A stretch of 64,000 nucleotides of DNA, taken from Xanthomonas sp. (GTDB lineage Bacteria; Pseudomonadota; Gammaproteobacteria; Xanthomonadales; Xanthomonadaceae). Where the stretch lies: contig JADFDQ010000001.1 in assembly GCA_018262705.1 (NCBI GenBank), forward strand, positions 186,001-250,000, read 5' to 3'. Below, in pieces: positions 11,800 to 19,311 of the stretch (position 1 is the stretch's first letter; each line of letters opens with the position of its first letter). The notes beneath the pieces were generated by a model, which worked only from the letters and a program-made list of their open reading frames with translations, did no database searches and had not been told where the DNA came from. A program made the translations under genes and the position numbers.

Positions 11800-12564
11800 T
11801 CAGTCGGTGTGGTCTGGCTCGATCAGCAGGCCGTCGGCCAGCCAGCGCTTGAGCAGGCTGGCGGCACGCAGCGCGCCGTCCTGCGGATGGAAGACGTGCA
11901 GGCACTGGCACAGATCCGCGAAGCGCGCGCCGTCCCGCAGCGCACGCAGGCAGGCGCTTTCATCGGCATTGGAACGACGCCAGCGAACCCCGCCGGACTG
12001 CCGCCACAGCAGCCAGTGGCTGGCGCGTTGCCGGCGCAGGCGAGGCAAGGGCCGGCCCTCCGCCTGCGCGGTCAGTACGGCGGCGGCATTGCTCTCCAGC
12101 ACCAGCACGCGCACGCAGGGCCGCAACTGCAGGCGCAGGGTGGGCCAGGCGGCGGCGGGCAGGCCGGCGATCCGGGCCGAATCCAGGGCAGGGACATCGC
12201 GGGCATCGAAACAGTCGCCTTGCGCCCATTCCAGCGCGGCCAGTTGGTGCAGGTGGCGCGGCAGGCCATTGCACCGCTGCAGCCAGGGGGCGAACTGCGC
12301 GCCGAAGTGGCGCACCGAGGGGCGCCGCGATGGGTGCGCCCGCAGATAGGCTGCAGCCAGGCGATCGAACGCCGCCGCGCCGAGCAGCGCCCGACAGGCC
12401 GGGAAATCGTTGCCCAGCACCTCGCACAGACGCAGCCGGTAGGCATCGGCGTAGATGCGCAGGCGTTCCTCGCGGCGATCCCCGGCCAGATGCGCGGCGG
12501 CGCGGGGCCGAGCGTGCAGCAGCCAGTCCTGCAGGACATCCTGGGCGGTGGAGAGCGCGCTCAT
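11800..12564 (-). CDS. bufC: DUF2063 (BufC/HvfC-type) RiPP maturation partner
   Basis: 254 residues. The N-terminal part (about 10-100) is the DUF2063 putative DNA-binding-like domain with the conserved RLRIYADAYRLRLCEVLGNDFPACRALLG pattern; the rest is a second, less conserved domain. Proteins of this family pair with DUF692 enzymes and are thought to present the precursor peptide to the maturase rather than bind DNA. The ATG overlaps the bufB stop by 4 bp (12561-12564), implying translational coupling. The gene symbol follows the bufferin naming and is by homology only. Confidence 0.85.
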   Translation of the reverse strand: MSALSTAQDVLQDWLLHARPRAAAHLAGDRREERLRIYADAYRLRLCEVLGNDFPACRALLGAAAFDRLAAAYLRAHPSRRPSVRHFGAQFAPWLQRCNGLPRHLHQLAALEWAQGDCFDARDVPALDSARIAGLPAAAWPTLRLQLRPCVRVLVLESNAAAVLTAQAEGRPLPRLRRQRASHWLLWRQSGGVRWRRSNADESACLRALRDGARFADLCQCLHVFHPQDGALRAASLLKRWLADGLLIEPDHTD

Positions 12565-13403
12565 GCGGCGACTTCCAGAGGCGCCGCCGCGATGCGACGG
12601 GCAACGTCCAGTTCCTGCAGCAGCTCCACCAGCGGCGGGATGTGGTCGTCGCGCTCGATCATCGTCGGCACCGGCCCGAAGCGCTGCAACGCCCGGCGGA
12701 ACAGCGACCAGACTTCGGCGCAGACCGGCGCGTCGTGGGTGTCGATCAGCAGGCCCGAACCCAGCGCGTCGACGCTGTGTCCGGCCAGATGGATCTGTCG
12801 CACGGCGTGGCTGGGCAGCGCCTCGAAGAAGGCGTCCGCATCGAAGCCGTGGTTGCGGGCGTTGACGTAGACGTTGTTGACGTCGAGCAACAGGCCGCAG
12901 CCGGTTTCGGTCGCCAGCGCCGCCAGGAATTCGGCCTCGGCCAGGGTGTCGGCCGCGAAGCGCAGGTAGCTGGACACGTTCTCCAGCACCAGCGGCATAC
13001 CGAGCCGATCCTGCACCTGGCGCACGCGCGCGGCGACGTGGCGCAGACTGGCTTCGTCGCAGGCCAGCGGCAGCAGGTCGTGCATCTGCACGCCACGGTG
13101 GCGGCTCCAGCACAGGTGATCGGAGATCAGCGCGGGCCGTACCCGTCGTGCCAATGCCGCCAGCGCTGCGAGGTAATCGCGATCCAGCGGATCGCTGCCG
13201 CCGATGTTCAGCGCGACCCCGTGCATCGCCAGCGGCCAGCGTTCGGCGATGCGGTCGAGCATGTCCAGGGGGCGGCCGCCATCGACCATGTAGTTCTCGC
13301 TGAGAATCTCCAGCCAGTCCACCACGCCGGCATCGGCAGCCAGCAGGTCGGCGTAGTGCTGCGGGCGCAGGCCCAGGCCGAAGCCGTGCAGGTCGCGGGT
13401 CAT
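12561..13403 (-). CDS. bufB: DUF692 multinuclear iron RiPP maturase (BufB/MbnB-like)
   Basis: 280-residue TIM-barrel enzyme of the DUF692 family, relatives of which (MbnB, TglH, HvfB) use a di- or tri-iron centre to convert peptide cysteines into oxazolone/thioamide or related groups. Candidate metal ligands seen in the sequence are His61, His96 (SDHLCW), Glu141 (LENVSSY), Asp174 (LLDVNNVYVN), His205 and His209 (IHLAGH), Asp221 and His223 (DTHD) and Glu250 (IERDDH). All are in the expected order. The Cys-rich precursor gene lies 82 bp upstream, across a hairpin, and bufC follows with a 4-bp overlap. Confidence 0.92.
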   Translation of the reverse strand: MTRDLHGFGLGLRPQHYADLLAADAGVVDWLEILSENYMVDGGRPLDMLDRIAERWPLAMHGVALNIGGSDPLDRDYLAALAALARRVRPALISDHLCWSRHRGVQMHDLLPLACDEASLRHVAARVRQVQDRLGMPLVLENVSSYLRFAADTLAEAEFLAALATETGCGLLLDVNNVYVNARNHGFDADAFFEALPSHAVRQIHLAGHSVDALGSGLLIDTHDAPVCAEVWSLFRRALQRFGPVPTMIERDDHIPPLVELLQELDVARRIAAAPLEVAA

Positions 13404-13440
13404 GGCGGTCTCCCGGGGGTGTGGCGGCAACGCCCGCAAT

Positions 13441-13464
13441 CGCTGGCCGTGGTGCGGGCCAGCG
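13441..13464 (-). promoter_or_regulatory. Intercistronic hairpin between precursor and maturase genes
   Basis: CGCTGGCC (13441-13448) and GGCCAGCG (13457-13464) form a perfect 8-bp stem with an 8-nt loop, in the 82-bp gap between bufA and bufB. No T-run follows on the minus strand, so it is more likely an mRNA processing or stabilising stem, or weak attenuator, than a full terminator. Such elements often let a precursor peptide be made in excess of its maturase. Confidence 0.55.
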
Positions 13465-13485
13465 GGCGGGCGGCTGCGGGACGTT

Positions 13486-13791
13486 TCAGCCGTGCTGGGC
13501 GTTCCGGGCGGCGTTGCTGGCGGGCTTGGGCACCTCGAAACGGGCGCCGGCCGCCTTGCACTGGGCCGCAGTGGTGACGGTGAAGCCCTTGCCCTTGCAG
13601 GCGTTCTGGCCTTTGCAGGCGTTGCTCGCGGTCTTGCAGGCGCCCTGGCCTTTGCAGGCGTTGGCGCCCATGCAGTGGCCCATGGCCGAGCTGCCGGTGG
13701 TGTCGGCGCGCGCGATCGGGGCGACCGCAAACAGTGCGGCAGCGGTCAGGGCCAGCGACAAGCCGGACAGGGTGGCGGTATTGGCATTCAT
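13486..13791 (-). CDS. bufA: BufA2-like secreted Cys-rich bufferin precursor
   Basis: 101 residues. An N-terminal signal peptide (hydrophobic 8-26, likely cleavage after ARA at 27-29) is followed by a core with six cysteines at 40, 46, 52, 59, 65 and 78. Three near-repeats occur: ANACKGQGACK, NACKGQNACKGKG and a final AAQCKAAG. This fits the BufA2 type of periplasmic bufferins, ribosomally made copper-binding peptides whose cysteines are modified before export. A Sec-type leader on a RiPP precursor is characteristic of this group. It is first in the operon bufA-bufB-bufC-doxX and faces a divergent AraC regulator. No metal specificity can be proven from sequence. Confidence 0.88.
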   Translation of the reverse strand: MNANTATLSGLSLALTAAALFAVAPIARADTTGSSAMGHCMGANACKGQGACKTASNACKGQNACKGKGFTVTTAAQCKAAGARFEVPKPASNAARNAQHG

Positions 13792-13954
13792 GGTGATGTC
13801 CTTGGTGATGGATGGGTGCGCGCCGCGACGTGGGGGATGCGGGCCGGCGCAGGGGATATTTCAGGCGCAACCGCCGCGCGGCGCCATCCCCGTGCGTCCG
13901 TCCCTTATGCCCGCGCGTCCGGGCAGGTGCGGCGCGGACAGGCATGGCTGGGGG

Positions 13955-14899
13955 ATGGCCCTCCCGGAAGCGCGGGACTACGATTCGGGTGTGGATTCGA
14001 CCTCCGCCCGCGACATCCCCGATTCCGGGCGCGACAGCGTGCTCGAAACCGTGCTCGGCGCCTACCGGATGCGGGTCGAGATCACCGCCGACGTGCGCTA
14101 TTGCGGCACCTGGTACGATCAGGAGCCGGCGACCCGGTTCGGGCAGTTCCACCTGCTGACCGCCGGCGCCTGCTGGGTCAGCGGCGCCGCGCTGGAGAAA
14201 CCTTTGCAACTGCACGCCGGGGATTTGATCGTGTTCCCGTCCGGCATCCGCCATCTGCTCGCCTCCAGCCCCGACGGGCTCCTGCCGGAGCGCGACACGG
14301 AAGCCACGACCGCAATGCTGTGCGGCGAACTGGAGTTCATCAGCGGTTCCAAGAACCCGATCTTCGCCGCCTTGCCGAGCTGTTTCGTGGTGCGCGGCGA
14401 CGAAGGCAGCGCCGGCTTCCGGCAACTGGCCGAGATGCTGACCGAAGTCAGCCGCGACCGTCGCTGGGGCCGGCAACTGGTGCAGAACAAGCTGGCCGAT
14501 TCATTGTTCACCATGGCGGTGTGCGAATACGTTCGTCGCGCCGAGCAGCCGCGCGGGCTGCTGGCGGCCTTGACCGATGCCCGGCTGTCGCGCGCGCTGG
14601 CGGCGGTGCACGCACGGCCCGGCGAGGACTGGACGATTCAGGCGATGGCGGCGCAGGCCGGCATGTCGCGCACTGCGTTTGCCGCGTTGTTCACCCAAAC
14701 CGTCGGCCAGCCGCCGATCCAGTATCTGGCGCACTGGCGTGCAACCGAAGCGCGACGCCTGCTGCGGAATCGCCGTTTCTCGGTAGCCGCGGTGGCCGAA
14801 ATGCTCGGCTACGGCAGCGAAGCCGCGTTCCGGCGCTTTTTCAAGCGGATCGAAGGCGTCGGCCCCGGCCAAGCGCGCAAGCCCGACACGGAGGAATGA
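13955..14899 (+). CDS. AraC-family transcriptional regulator with cupin sensor domain
   Basis: 314 residues from ATG 13955. The N-terminal part (about 30-190) is a cupin-type ligand domain of the AraC_binding kind, with HLLTAGACWV and LHAGDLIVFPSGIRHLL. The C-terminal about 100 residues hold two helix-turn-helix units: WTIQAMAAQAGMSRTAFAALF and FSVAAVAEMLGYGSEAAFRRFFKR. It is divergent from the bufferin operon with a roughly 160-bp shared gap, so it is a candidate regulator of that operon. An alternative GTG start at 13991 lies 6 bp after a TACGAT -10-like box and would give a leaderless 302-residue protein. The inducer is unknown. Confidence 0.85.
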   Translation: MALPEARDYDSGVDSTSARDIPDSGRDSVLETVLGAYRMRVEITADVRYCGTWYDQEPATRFGQFHLLTAGACWVSGAALEKPLQLHAGDLIVFPSGIRHLLASSPDGLLPERDTEATTAMLCGELEFISGSKNPIFAALPSCFVVRGDEGSAGFRQLAEMLTEVSRDRRWGRQLVQNKLADSLFTMAVCEYVRRAEQPRGLLAALTDARLSRALAAVHARPGEDWTIQAMAAQAGMSRTAFAALFTQTVGQPPIQYLAHWRATEARRLLRNRRFSVAAVAEMLGYGSEAAFRRFFKRIEGVGPGQARKPDTEE

Positions 14900-15040
14900 C
14901 GGCCCCATGCGACGAAGCCGCGCAGGGTGCGACGAAACCGCCCGCGCCGGATTGCTCGGCGCGGGGCAGGGCCGCACACTGGCATCGGCATCGCAAATGG
15001 TTGCAAGCCCTTGCATCCGGCGCTGCCAAGGAGTGCATCC

Positions 15041-15706
15041 ATGCGCAATTTGCTGATCGGATTGATTCTGGCCACAGGCGCTCTCGCGCCCGCCTCAGGC
15101 CTCGCACAATCAGCTCCGGCGGCAGCGGCGCCACTGGGCGACCTGTCCACCGTCAATCACGGCATCCACCTGCCGGCCGGAGCCCGCGCGGGCGCGCTGG
15201 AATCCGTCAACGGTGCCATCCGGGTGGACGACGGCGCCGCGTTCAAGAGCGCCGAGGCCGTCAACGGCGCCATCGCCCTCGGTGCCCGGGTGACGGCCAG
15301 CGGCGGGCTGGAAACCGTCAACGGACGGATCGAAGTCGGTGCCGGCAGCCGGGTCGGCGGGAAGATCGAGACCGTCAACGGTCGCGTGCAGCTCGATGGC
15401 ACCAGTCTGGCGGGCGGGATCGAGACCGTGAACGGGGGCATCACGCTGCTTCGCTCCAGCGTCGGCGGCAGCCTGGAGACGGTCAACGGCGACCTGCGCA
15501 TCGGCAGCGGCAGCGTGGTGCGCGGCGATCTCATCGTGCGCAAGCCGAGCGTCGGCTGGTTCGGCTGGTTCGGCCGCTCCAATCCGCCCAAGGTGACGAT
15601 CGAAGCCGGTGCCGCGGTCGAGGGCCGACTGCTGTTCGAACGCGAGGTGACCCTCGTGATCGACCCGGCGGCGAGGGTCGCCCACCCGAAGCCCGTCACG
15701 CACTGA
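15041..15706 (+). CDS. Exported protein with VNG repeats, predicted beta-solenoid
   Basis: 221 residues with a signal peptide (residues 1-23, cleavage near GLA-QS). The mature part contains six regularly spaced repeats of the form (E)xVNGxI/V/L: ESVNGAI, EAVNGAI, ETVNGRI, ETVNGRV, ETVNGGI, ETVNGDL. The spacing of about 18-20 residues is what a right-handed beta-solenoid would show, resembling bactofilin- or DUF4097-like surface proteins. I do not recognise a named family. AAGGAG at 15028-15033 sets the ATG at 15041. It follows the AraC gene by 141 bp; a link is possible but not shown. Confidence 0.75.
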   Translation: MRNLLIGLILATGALAPASGLAQSAPAAAAPLGDLSTVNHGIHLPAGARAGALESVNGAIRVDDGAAFKSAEAVNGAIALGARVTASGGLETVNGRIEVGAGSRVGGKIETVNGRVQLDGTSLAGGIETVNGGITLLRSSVGGSLETVNGDLRIGSGSVVRGDLIVRKPSVGWFGWFGRSNPPKVTIEAGAAVEGRLLFEREVTLVIDPAARVAHPKPVTH

Positions 15707-15747
15707 CCGCAGCGGCGGTCACGCCGCCGAGGCCAGTCGGGCGGGCT

Positions 15748-16212
15748 TCAACGTCGCAGCGCCAGCACCACCACCCCGGCGGCGACCAGCGCGATTCCAA
15801 GCCAGTCGCGCGGCGAAGGGCGCTCGCCCAGCAGCAGCACCGCAAACACCGCCACCAGCAGCACGCTGGCCTTGTCCACTGCCGCCACCTGCGAGGCATC
15901 GCCGATTTGCAGCGCGCGAAAATAGCAAACCCAGGACACGCCGGTGGCGAGCGCAGACAAGCCGAGGAACAGCCAAACGCGCCCCGACAGCGCGGTCGGA
16001 TCGCTCCACTTGCCGGTGGCGGCGACGAAGGCGCCGAGCACGACGAGGATCATGATTGTGCGGATCAAGGTTGCATAGTCGGAATTCACGCCGACCAGCC
16101 CAACCTTGGCGAAGATCGCGGTCAGCGCGGCGAACACCGCCGACAGCAGCGCCCAGAAAAACCATGTCTGCGCCATGCGGCCTCCGGTAGGCGGTGCGTC
16201 GGGAATGTTCAT
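15748..16212 (-). CDS. EamA-family (DMT-like) small membrane transporter
   Basis: 154 residues with about five hydrophobic helices and the EamA pattern FFWALLSAVFAALTAIFAKVGL at the start, GALVSWVCYFRAL-like and LLVAVFAVLLLGERPSPRDWLGIALVAAGVVVLA at the end. It has the size of a single EamA repeat, so it probably works as a dimer to export small molecules. The ATG at 16212 overlaps the stop of the upstream sensor kinase gene by 4 bp, indicating coupling. A shorter start at 16176 (MAQTW) also fits the family. Substrate unknown. Confidence 0.8.
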   Translation of the reverse strand: MNIPDAPPTGGRMAQTWFFWALLSAVFAALTAIFAKVGLVGVNSDYATLIRTIMILVVLGAFVAATGKWSDPTALSGRVWLFLGLSALATGVSWVCYFRALQIGDASQVAAVDKASVLLVAVFAVLLLGERPSPRDWLGIALVAAGVVVLALRR

Positions 16213-17417
16213 GGCGACGACGGTATTGCGTCGGTGCGGATCGAAATTTGCGTTGCCGAATCAATCGCCACCTGCCAGCCCAGGCGTGCGGCCAGGCGAT
16301 CCAGCAGCGCCGATCCGGTGCCGGTGTCGGCGCGGGGCGCGACGCAGGATTGCTCCGAATCCTGCGCCGCAAAGACCCGCATCACGATCCGGTCGGCGTG
16401 CAATGCCAACTGCAATTCGCCGGTCGGCTGTTGCTGCGCCAGCCTGCGCAGCAGCCCTGCCAGCAGCAGCAGGGCTTCGCGCGAATCGATGCGCAGCTCC
16501 CGATCGACGATGCTCGCGCACACGACGTCGCGTCGCCCCTCCAGCGCCGCATCCGCCACATCCCGCAACAGATCTGCGCCGCGCACGCTTTCGATCTGCA
16601 GCGGCTTGCGCCGCGCCGCCGCCAGCATGGCTTCAAGCAGACGGCGCATTTCGACGACGCCGCGATCCACGCGATCAAGCCGCTTGCGCTGCGCCGGCGT
16701 TGCGGAAGCATCGTCTTGCAGCACCTCCAGCGCCCCTTGAATCACGGTCAACGGCGTGCGCAGCTCGTGGCTGGCGTCGGCAAGAAAGGCCTGCTCGTTG
16801 CTGTCGGCTTCCACCAGACGCATCTGATAGCCATCGATGGCGCGCGCCAGCCGTCCCAGATCGTCATGACTGACGCCGGCGGCCAGATGCGTCGCCTGCG
16901 GCTGCACGGCCAGCGCCTCGACGCCTTCGGCCAGCGTGCGCACCGGCTTGAGCGCCAACCCCGCCAGCAGCCATCCCAGCCAGCCCGACAGCGCCGTGCC
17001 CAGCACGACCAGCACCGCCATCAATCGGCGCAACTGGCGCTCCTTGCCCTCGATGTCGCCCAGATCGATGACGAACACCAGCCGGCCGGCAGCGGTATCG
17101 AACACCCCGACGTGGGTGTTCCCGTCATCCGGATCCTCGGTTATCCCGGGCGGCAGCGCGGCATAGCTGCGCGGCAATTCGGGGTCGCCGATCCGATACC
17201 CGCGCAGACGCTGGGTGTGCGGCAGCGAATCCGGGGCGCCGCTGGCCAGGCTGCGTCCGTAATCTTCGGCCTGGCCGCGCAGAATTTCGTTGGAGACGAT
17301 GTATTCGTAGTCTTCGGCCGCATCCAGCAGCTCCAGCGAAGCCAGCCCCGACAAGGCCAGCCCCAGCAGCAGGGCCAGCAGGCCAAAGCGCAGGCGCAGC
17401 GGCAGCGGGGCGTTCAT
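16209..17417 (-). CDS. Sensor histidine kinase with a degenerate catalytic ATPase domain
   Basis: 402 residues. Two membrane helices (about 8-26 and 131-155) bracket a periplasmic sensor loop; a HAMP-like linker follows and the HisKA box has the phosphoacceptor His217 in DASHELRTP. The ATP-binding domain is short and atypical. No Asn-rich N box is visible (the equivalent reads LLLLAGLLRRLAQ), and no DxGxG appears where the G1 box should be. A GTGS segment near residue 365 is the only reminder of the G2 box. It may therefore act mainly as a phosphatase or as a receiver of phosphate from another kinase. Translationally coupled to the response regulator upstream. Confidence 0.85.
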   Translation of the reverse strand: MNAPLPLRLRFGLLALLLGLALSGLASLELLDAAEDYEYIVSNEILRGQAEDYGRSLASGAPDSLPHTQRLRGYRIGDPELPRSYAALPPGITEDPDDGNTHVGVFDTAAGRLVFVIDLGDIEGKERQLRRLMAVLVVLGTALSGWLGWLLAGLALKPVRTLAEGVEALAVQPQATHLAAGVSHDDLGRLARAIDGYQMRLVEADSNEQAFLADASHELRTPLTVIQGALEVLQDDASATPAQRKRLDRVDRGVVEMRRLLEAMLAAARRKPLQIESVRGADLLRDVADAALEGRRDVVCASIVDRELRIDSREALLLLAGLLRRLAQQQPTGELQLALHADRIVMRVFAAQDSEQSCVAPRADTGTGSALLDRLAARLGWQVAIDSATQISIRTDAIPSSP

Positions 17418-18106
17418 TCCGGCGCCACCAGCCGATAGCCGACGCCGCGCACCGAATGCAGCAGCGGGGCATCGAACGGCTTGTCGATGGCATTGCGCAG
17501 CTCGTAGATCTGTGTTTGCAGGGCCGCAACGTCGGCCCCGCCTTCACCCCAAGCCGCTTCGATCAGCGCCGCGTGTGAAACGATCTTCGGCGCATTCCGA
17601 AGCAGCACATCCAGCAGCACGCCCTGCAGGCGGGTCAGGGACATGCGCTGGCCGCCGCGCCTGGCGGTCAGCGTGTGCGGATCGAAGGACAGCCCGGCAA
17701 ACGCAATGGATTCGGCCTCCGTTTGCAGGTGTCGACAGAGCGCGCGAATGCGCGCTTCCAGCTCGCGCATCGCAAACGGCTTGACCAGATAATCGTCCGC
17801 GCCTTCGGCAAATCCGCGCAGCTTGTCCTCCAGGGTGTCGCGTGCGGTCAGCATCAACACCGGCACCCCGCGCCCGGCCTTGCGCAGCCGCCGGCACAAC
17901 TCCAGTCCATCCATCCGCGGCAGGCCAAGATCGAGCACGATCACATCGAATTCAGCGCCCAGCGCGCGCGCAAGTCCGGAAACGCCGTCCGGGCAATGGT
18001 CCATTTCGTAGCCGCGACGTTCGAGAAAATCCCAGATGTTAGCCGCGATGTCGCGCTGGTCTTCGATCAACAGAACCCGCAACGCGGTGGCATGTGTGTC
18101 AGGCAT
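17414..18106 (-). CDS. OmpR-family response regulator
   Basis: 230 residues. The receiver domain has the acidic pocket and the phosphoacceptor Asp59 in IVLDLGLPRMDG, the Thr of LMLTARD and the Lys of DYLVKPF. The C-terminal winged helix (about 140-230) ends with LHSVRGVGYRLV, typical of OmpR/PhoB DNA-binding domains. ATG at 18106 is preferred over an in-frame TTG at 18112. It overlaps the kinase gene by 4 bp and sits back-to-back with the small membrane ORF and the four-repeat membrane gene, which it may control. Confidence 0.93.
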   Translation of the reverse strand: MPDTHATALRVLLIEDQRDIAANIWDFLERRGYEMDHCPDGVSGLARALGAEFDVIVLDLGLPRMDGLELCRRLRKAGRGVPVLMLTARDTLEDKLRGFAEGADDYLVKPFAMRELEARIRALCRHLQTEAESIAFAGLSFDPHTLTARRGGQRMSLTRLQGVLLDVLLRNAPKIVSHAALIEAAWGEGGADVAALQTQIYELRNAIDKPFDAPLLHSVRGVGYRLVAPE

Positions 18107-18284
18107 CGGCAATACACCCCAAGGCGCGGCAGCTTGGCGCGGGTCATGTTAAGAAACGCCTGAGATTCGGCTGAGGCAACCTTACCGCGGTGCAGGGCAC
18201 GCTGCGCGCCATGCACCCATTCCTGCCTCCCCAAGTTCCTGCTTCGCCCCCGTCGGCGCCCGCCATCCGCGCGCGGAGGCCGGC

Positions 18285-18428
18285 GTGAGCGTGTCCATGC
18301 CCTTGAGCGGCCGGCCCACGCCCAACCCCCTGGCGCGCACCGGCAAAGCCTGCACACACCTGTTCTGGAGCGTCGTCTTCGTGCTGGCGTCGTGGCTGGT
18401 TTGGGGTCGCGATTTCGACGACGACTGA
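18285..18428 (+). CDS. Candidate small membrane protein (47 aa)
   Basis: A short frame from GTG 18285 to TGA 18428 codes for a 47-residue protein with one hydrophobic helix (about residues 26-42, HLFWSVVFVLASWLVW) and an acidic end DFDDD. A GGAGG-like stretch precedes it. It lies 10 bp before the four-repeat membrane gene, so it is likely cotranscribed. I know of no named family; the frame may be chance in GC-rich DNA, so confidence is limited. A GTG at 18291 is an alternative start. Confidence 0.4.
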   Translation: MSVSMPLSGRPTPNPLARTGKACTHLFWSVVFVLASWLVWGRDFDDD

Positions 18429-18438
18429 ACCTTTCCGC

Positions 18439-19260
18439 ATGCAGGCATTGCAGGATTCGACAACCCGCAGCGACTCTGCCGAACGCGTCTTCGCGACGTT
18501 GGCGAAGGTCCCGGCGGTCACCCTGCTGTTCTGGCTAATCAAGATCGCCGCCACCACGCTGGGCGAAACCGGCGGCGATGCCGTAACGATGTCGTGGCTG
18601 GGCGAAACCACCGCGCACGCAAACCCCAACGGTTATCTGATCGGCACCGGCCTGTTCGCCTTCGTGTTTGCACTGGCAGTGTGGCTGCAGATTCGCGCGC
18701 GCCGCTTCAATCCGTGGCTGTATTGGTTCGCGATCCTCGCCAGCACCACGATTGGAACCACCCTGGCCGACTTCGCCGACCGCTCGCTCGGCATCGGCTA
18801 CAGCGGCGGCTCCAGCTTGCTGCTGGTGCTCCTGCTGGGCGTGCTGCTGCTGTGGAAACGCACCTTGGGCACGGTCGCGGTGGCCAGCGTCGACAATCCG
18901 AAGGCGGAAGCGTTTTACTGGCTGACCATCATGTGCTCGCAAACGCTGGGCACCGCGCTGGGCGACTGGGTGGCCGACACGCAGGGGCTGGGCTACCTCG
19001 GCGGCATCGCCATCTTCTGCGGCGCGCTGGCGCTGGTGGCCGTGCTGCACTTCACCAAGAAAGTCTCGCCGACACTGCTGTTCTGGATGGCTTTCATCCT
19101 GACCCGCCCGCTGGGCGCGGTGCTGGGCGATTTCCTCGACAAGCCACTGGCGCAAGGCGGACTGGACCTGAGCCGCAACTCCGCCACGCTGGCGCTGCTG
19201 GCTTTCATCGTTGCGGCCATCTTGGCTTTCCCGCAGCGCGCCGCGCAGCACGCGCACTGA
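18439..19260 (+). CDS. COG4705-type membrane protein with four internal repeats
   Basis: 273 residues with eight or so hydrophobic helices. The same motif recurs four times: TLGETGGDAVTM (near residue 41), TIGTTLADFADRSLGIGY (99), TLGTALGDWVADTQGLGY (169) and PLGAVLGDFLDKPLAQGG (228). Each repeat follows a helix, which suggests a pseudo-fourfold or double-repeat fold with conserved acidic residues inside the membrane. This matches uncharacterised COG4705 membrane proteins. It is divergent from the two-component system, a typical arrangement for a gene regulated by that system; the transported species is unknown. Confidence 0.8.
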   Translation: MQALQDSTTRSDSAERVFATLAKVPAVTLLFWLIKIAATTLGETGGDAVTMSWLGETTAHANPNGYLIGTGLFAFVFALAVWLQIRARRFNPWLYWFAILASTTIGTTLADFADRSLGIGYSGGSSLLLVLLLGVLLLWKRTLGTVAVASVDNPKAEAFYWLTIMCSQTLGTALGDWVADTQGLGYLGGIAIFCGALALVAVLHFTKKVSPTLLFWMAFILTRPLGAVLGDFLDKPLAQGGLDLSRNSATLALLAFIVAAILAFPQRAAQHAH

Positions 19261-19311
19261 AGTGCTTTGATGCAGCCGGCATAATGCGCGTTGCCGCTAC
19301 CGGACGCACCC

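Noticed and set aside
13402-16740. A very long open frame (over 1100 codons) on the plus strand across the AraC and kinase genes
   Set aside because: It is a GC-rich shadow frame with low-complexity Arg/Ala/Pro composition. The AraC gene and the VNG-repeat protein read in other frames of the same strand, the kinase on the opposite strand, and all carry clear domains.
18106-18112. TTG start at 18112 for the OmpR-type regulator
   Set aside because: The ATG at 18106 is two codons inside and gives the usual N-terminus; the TTG has no added support.
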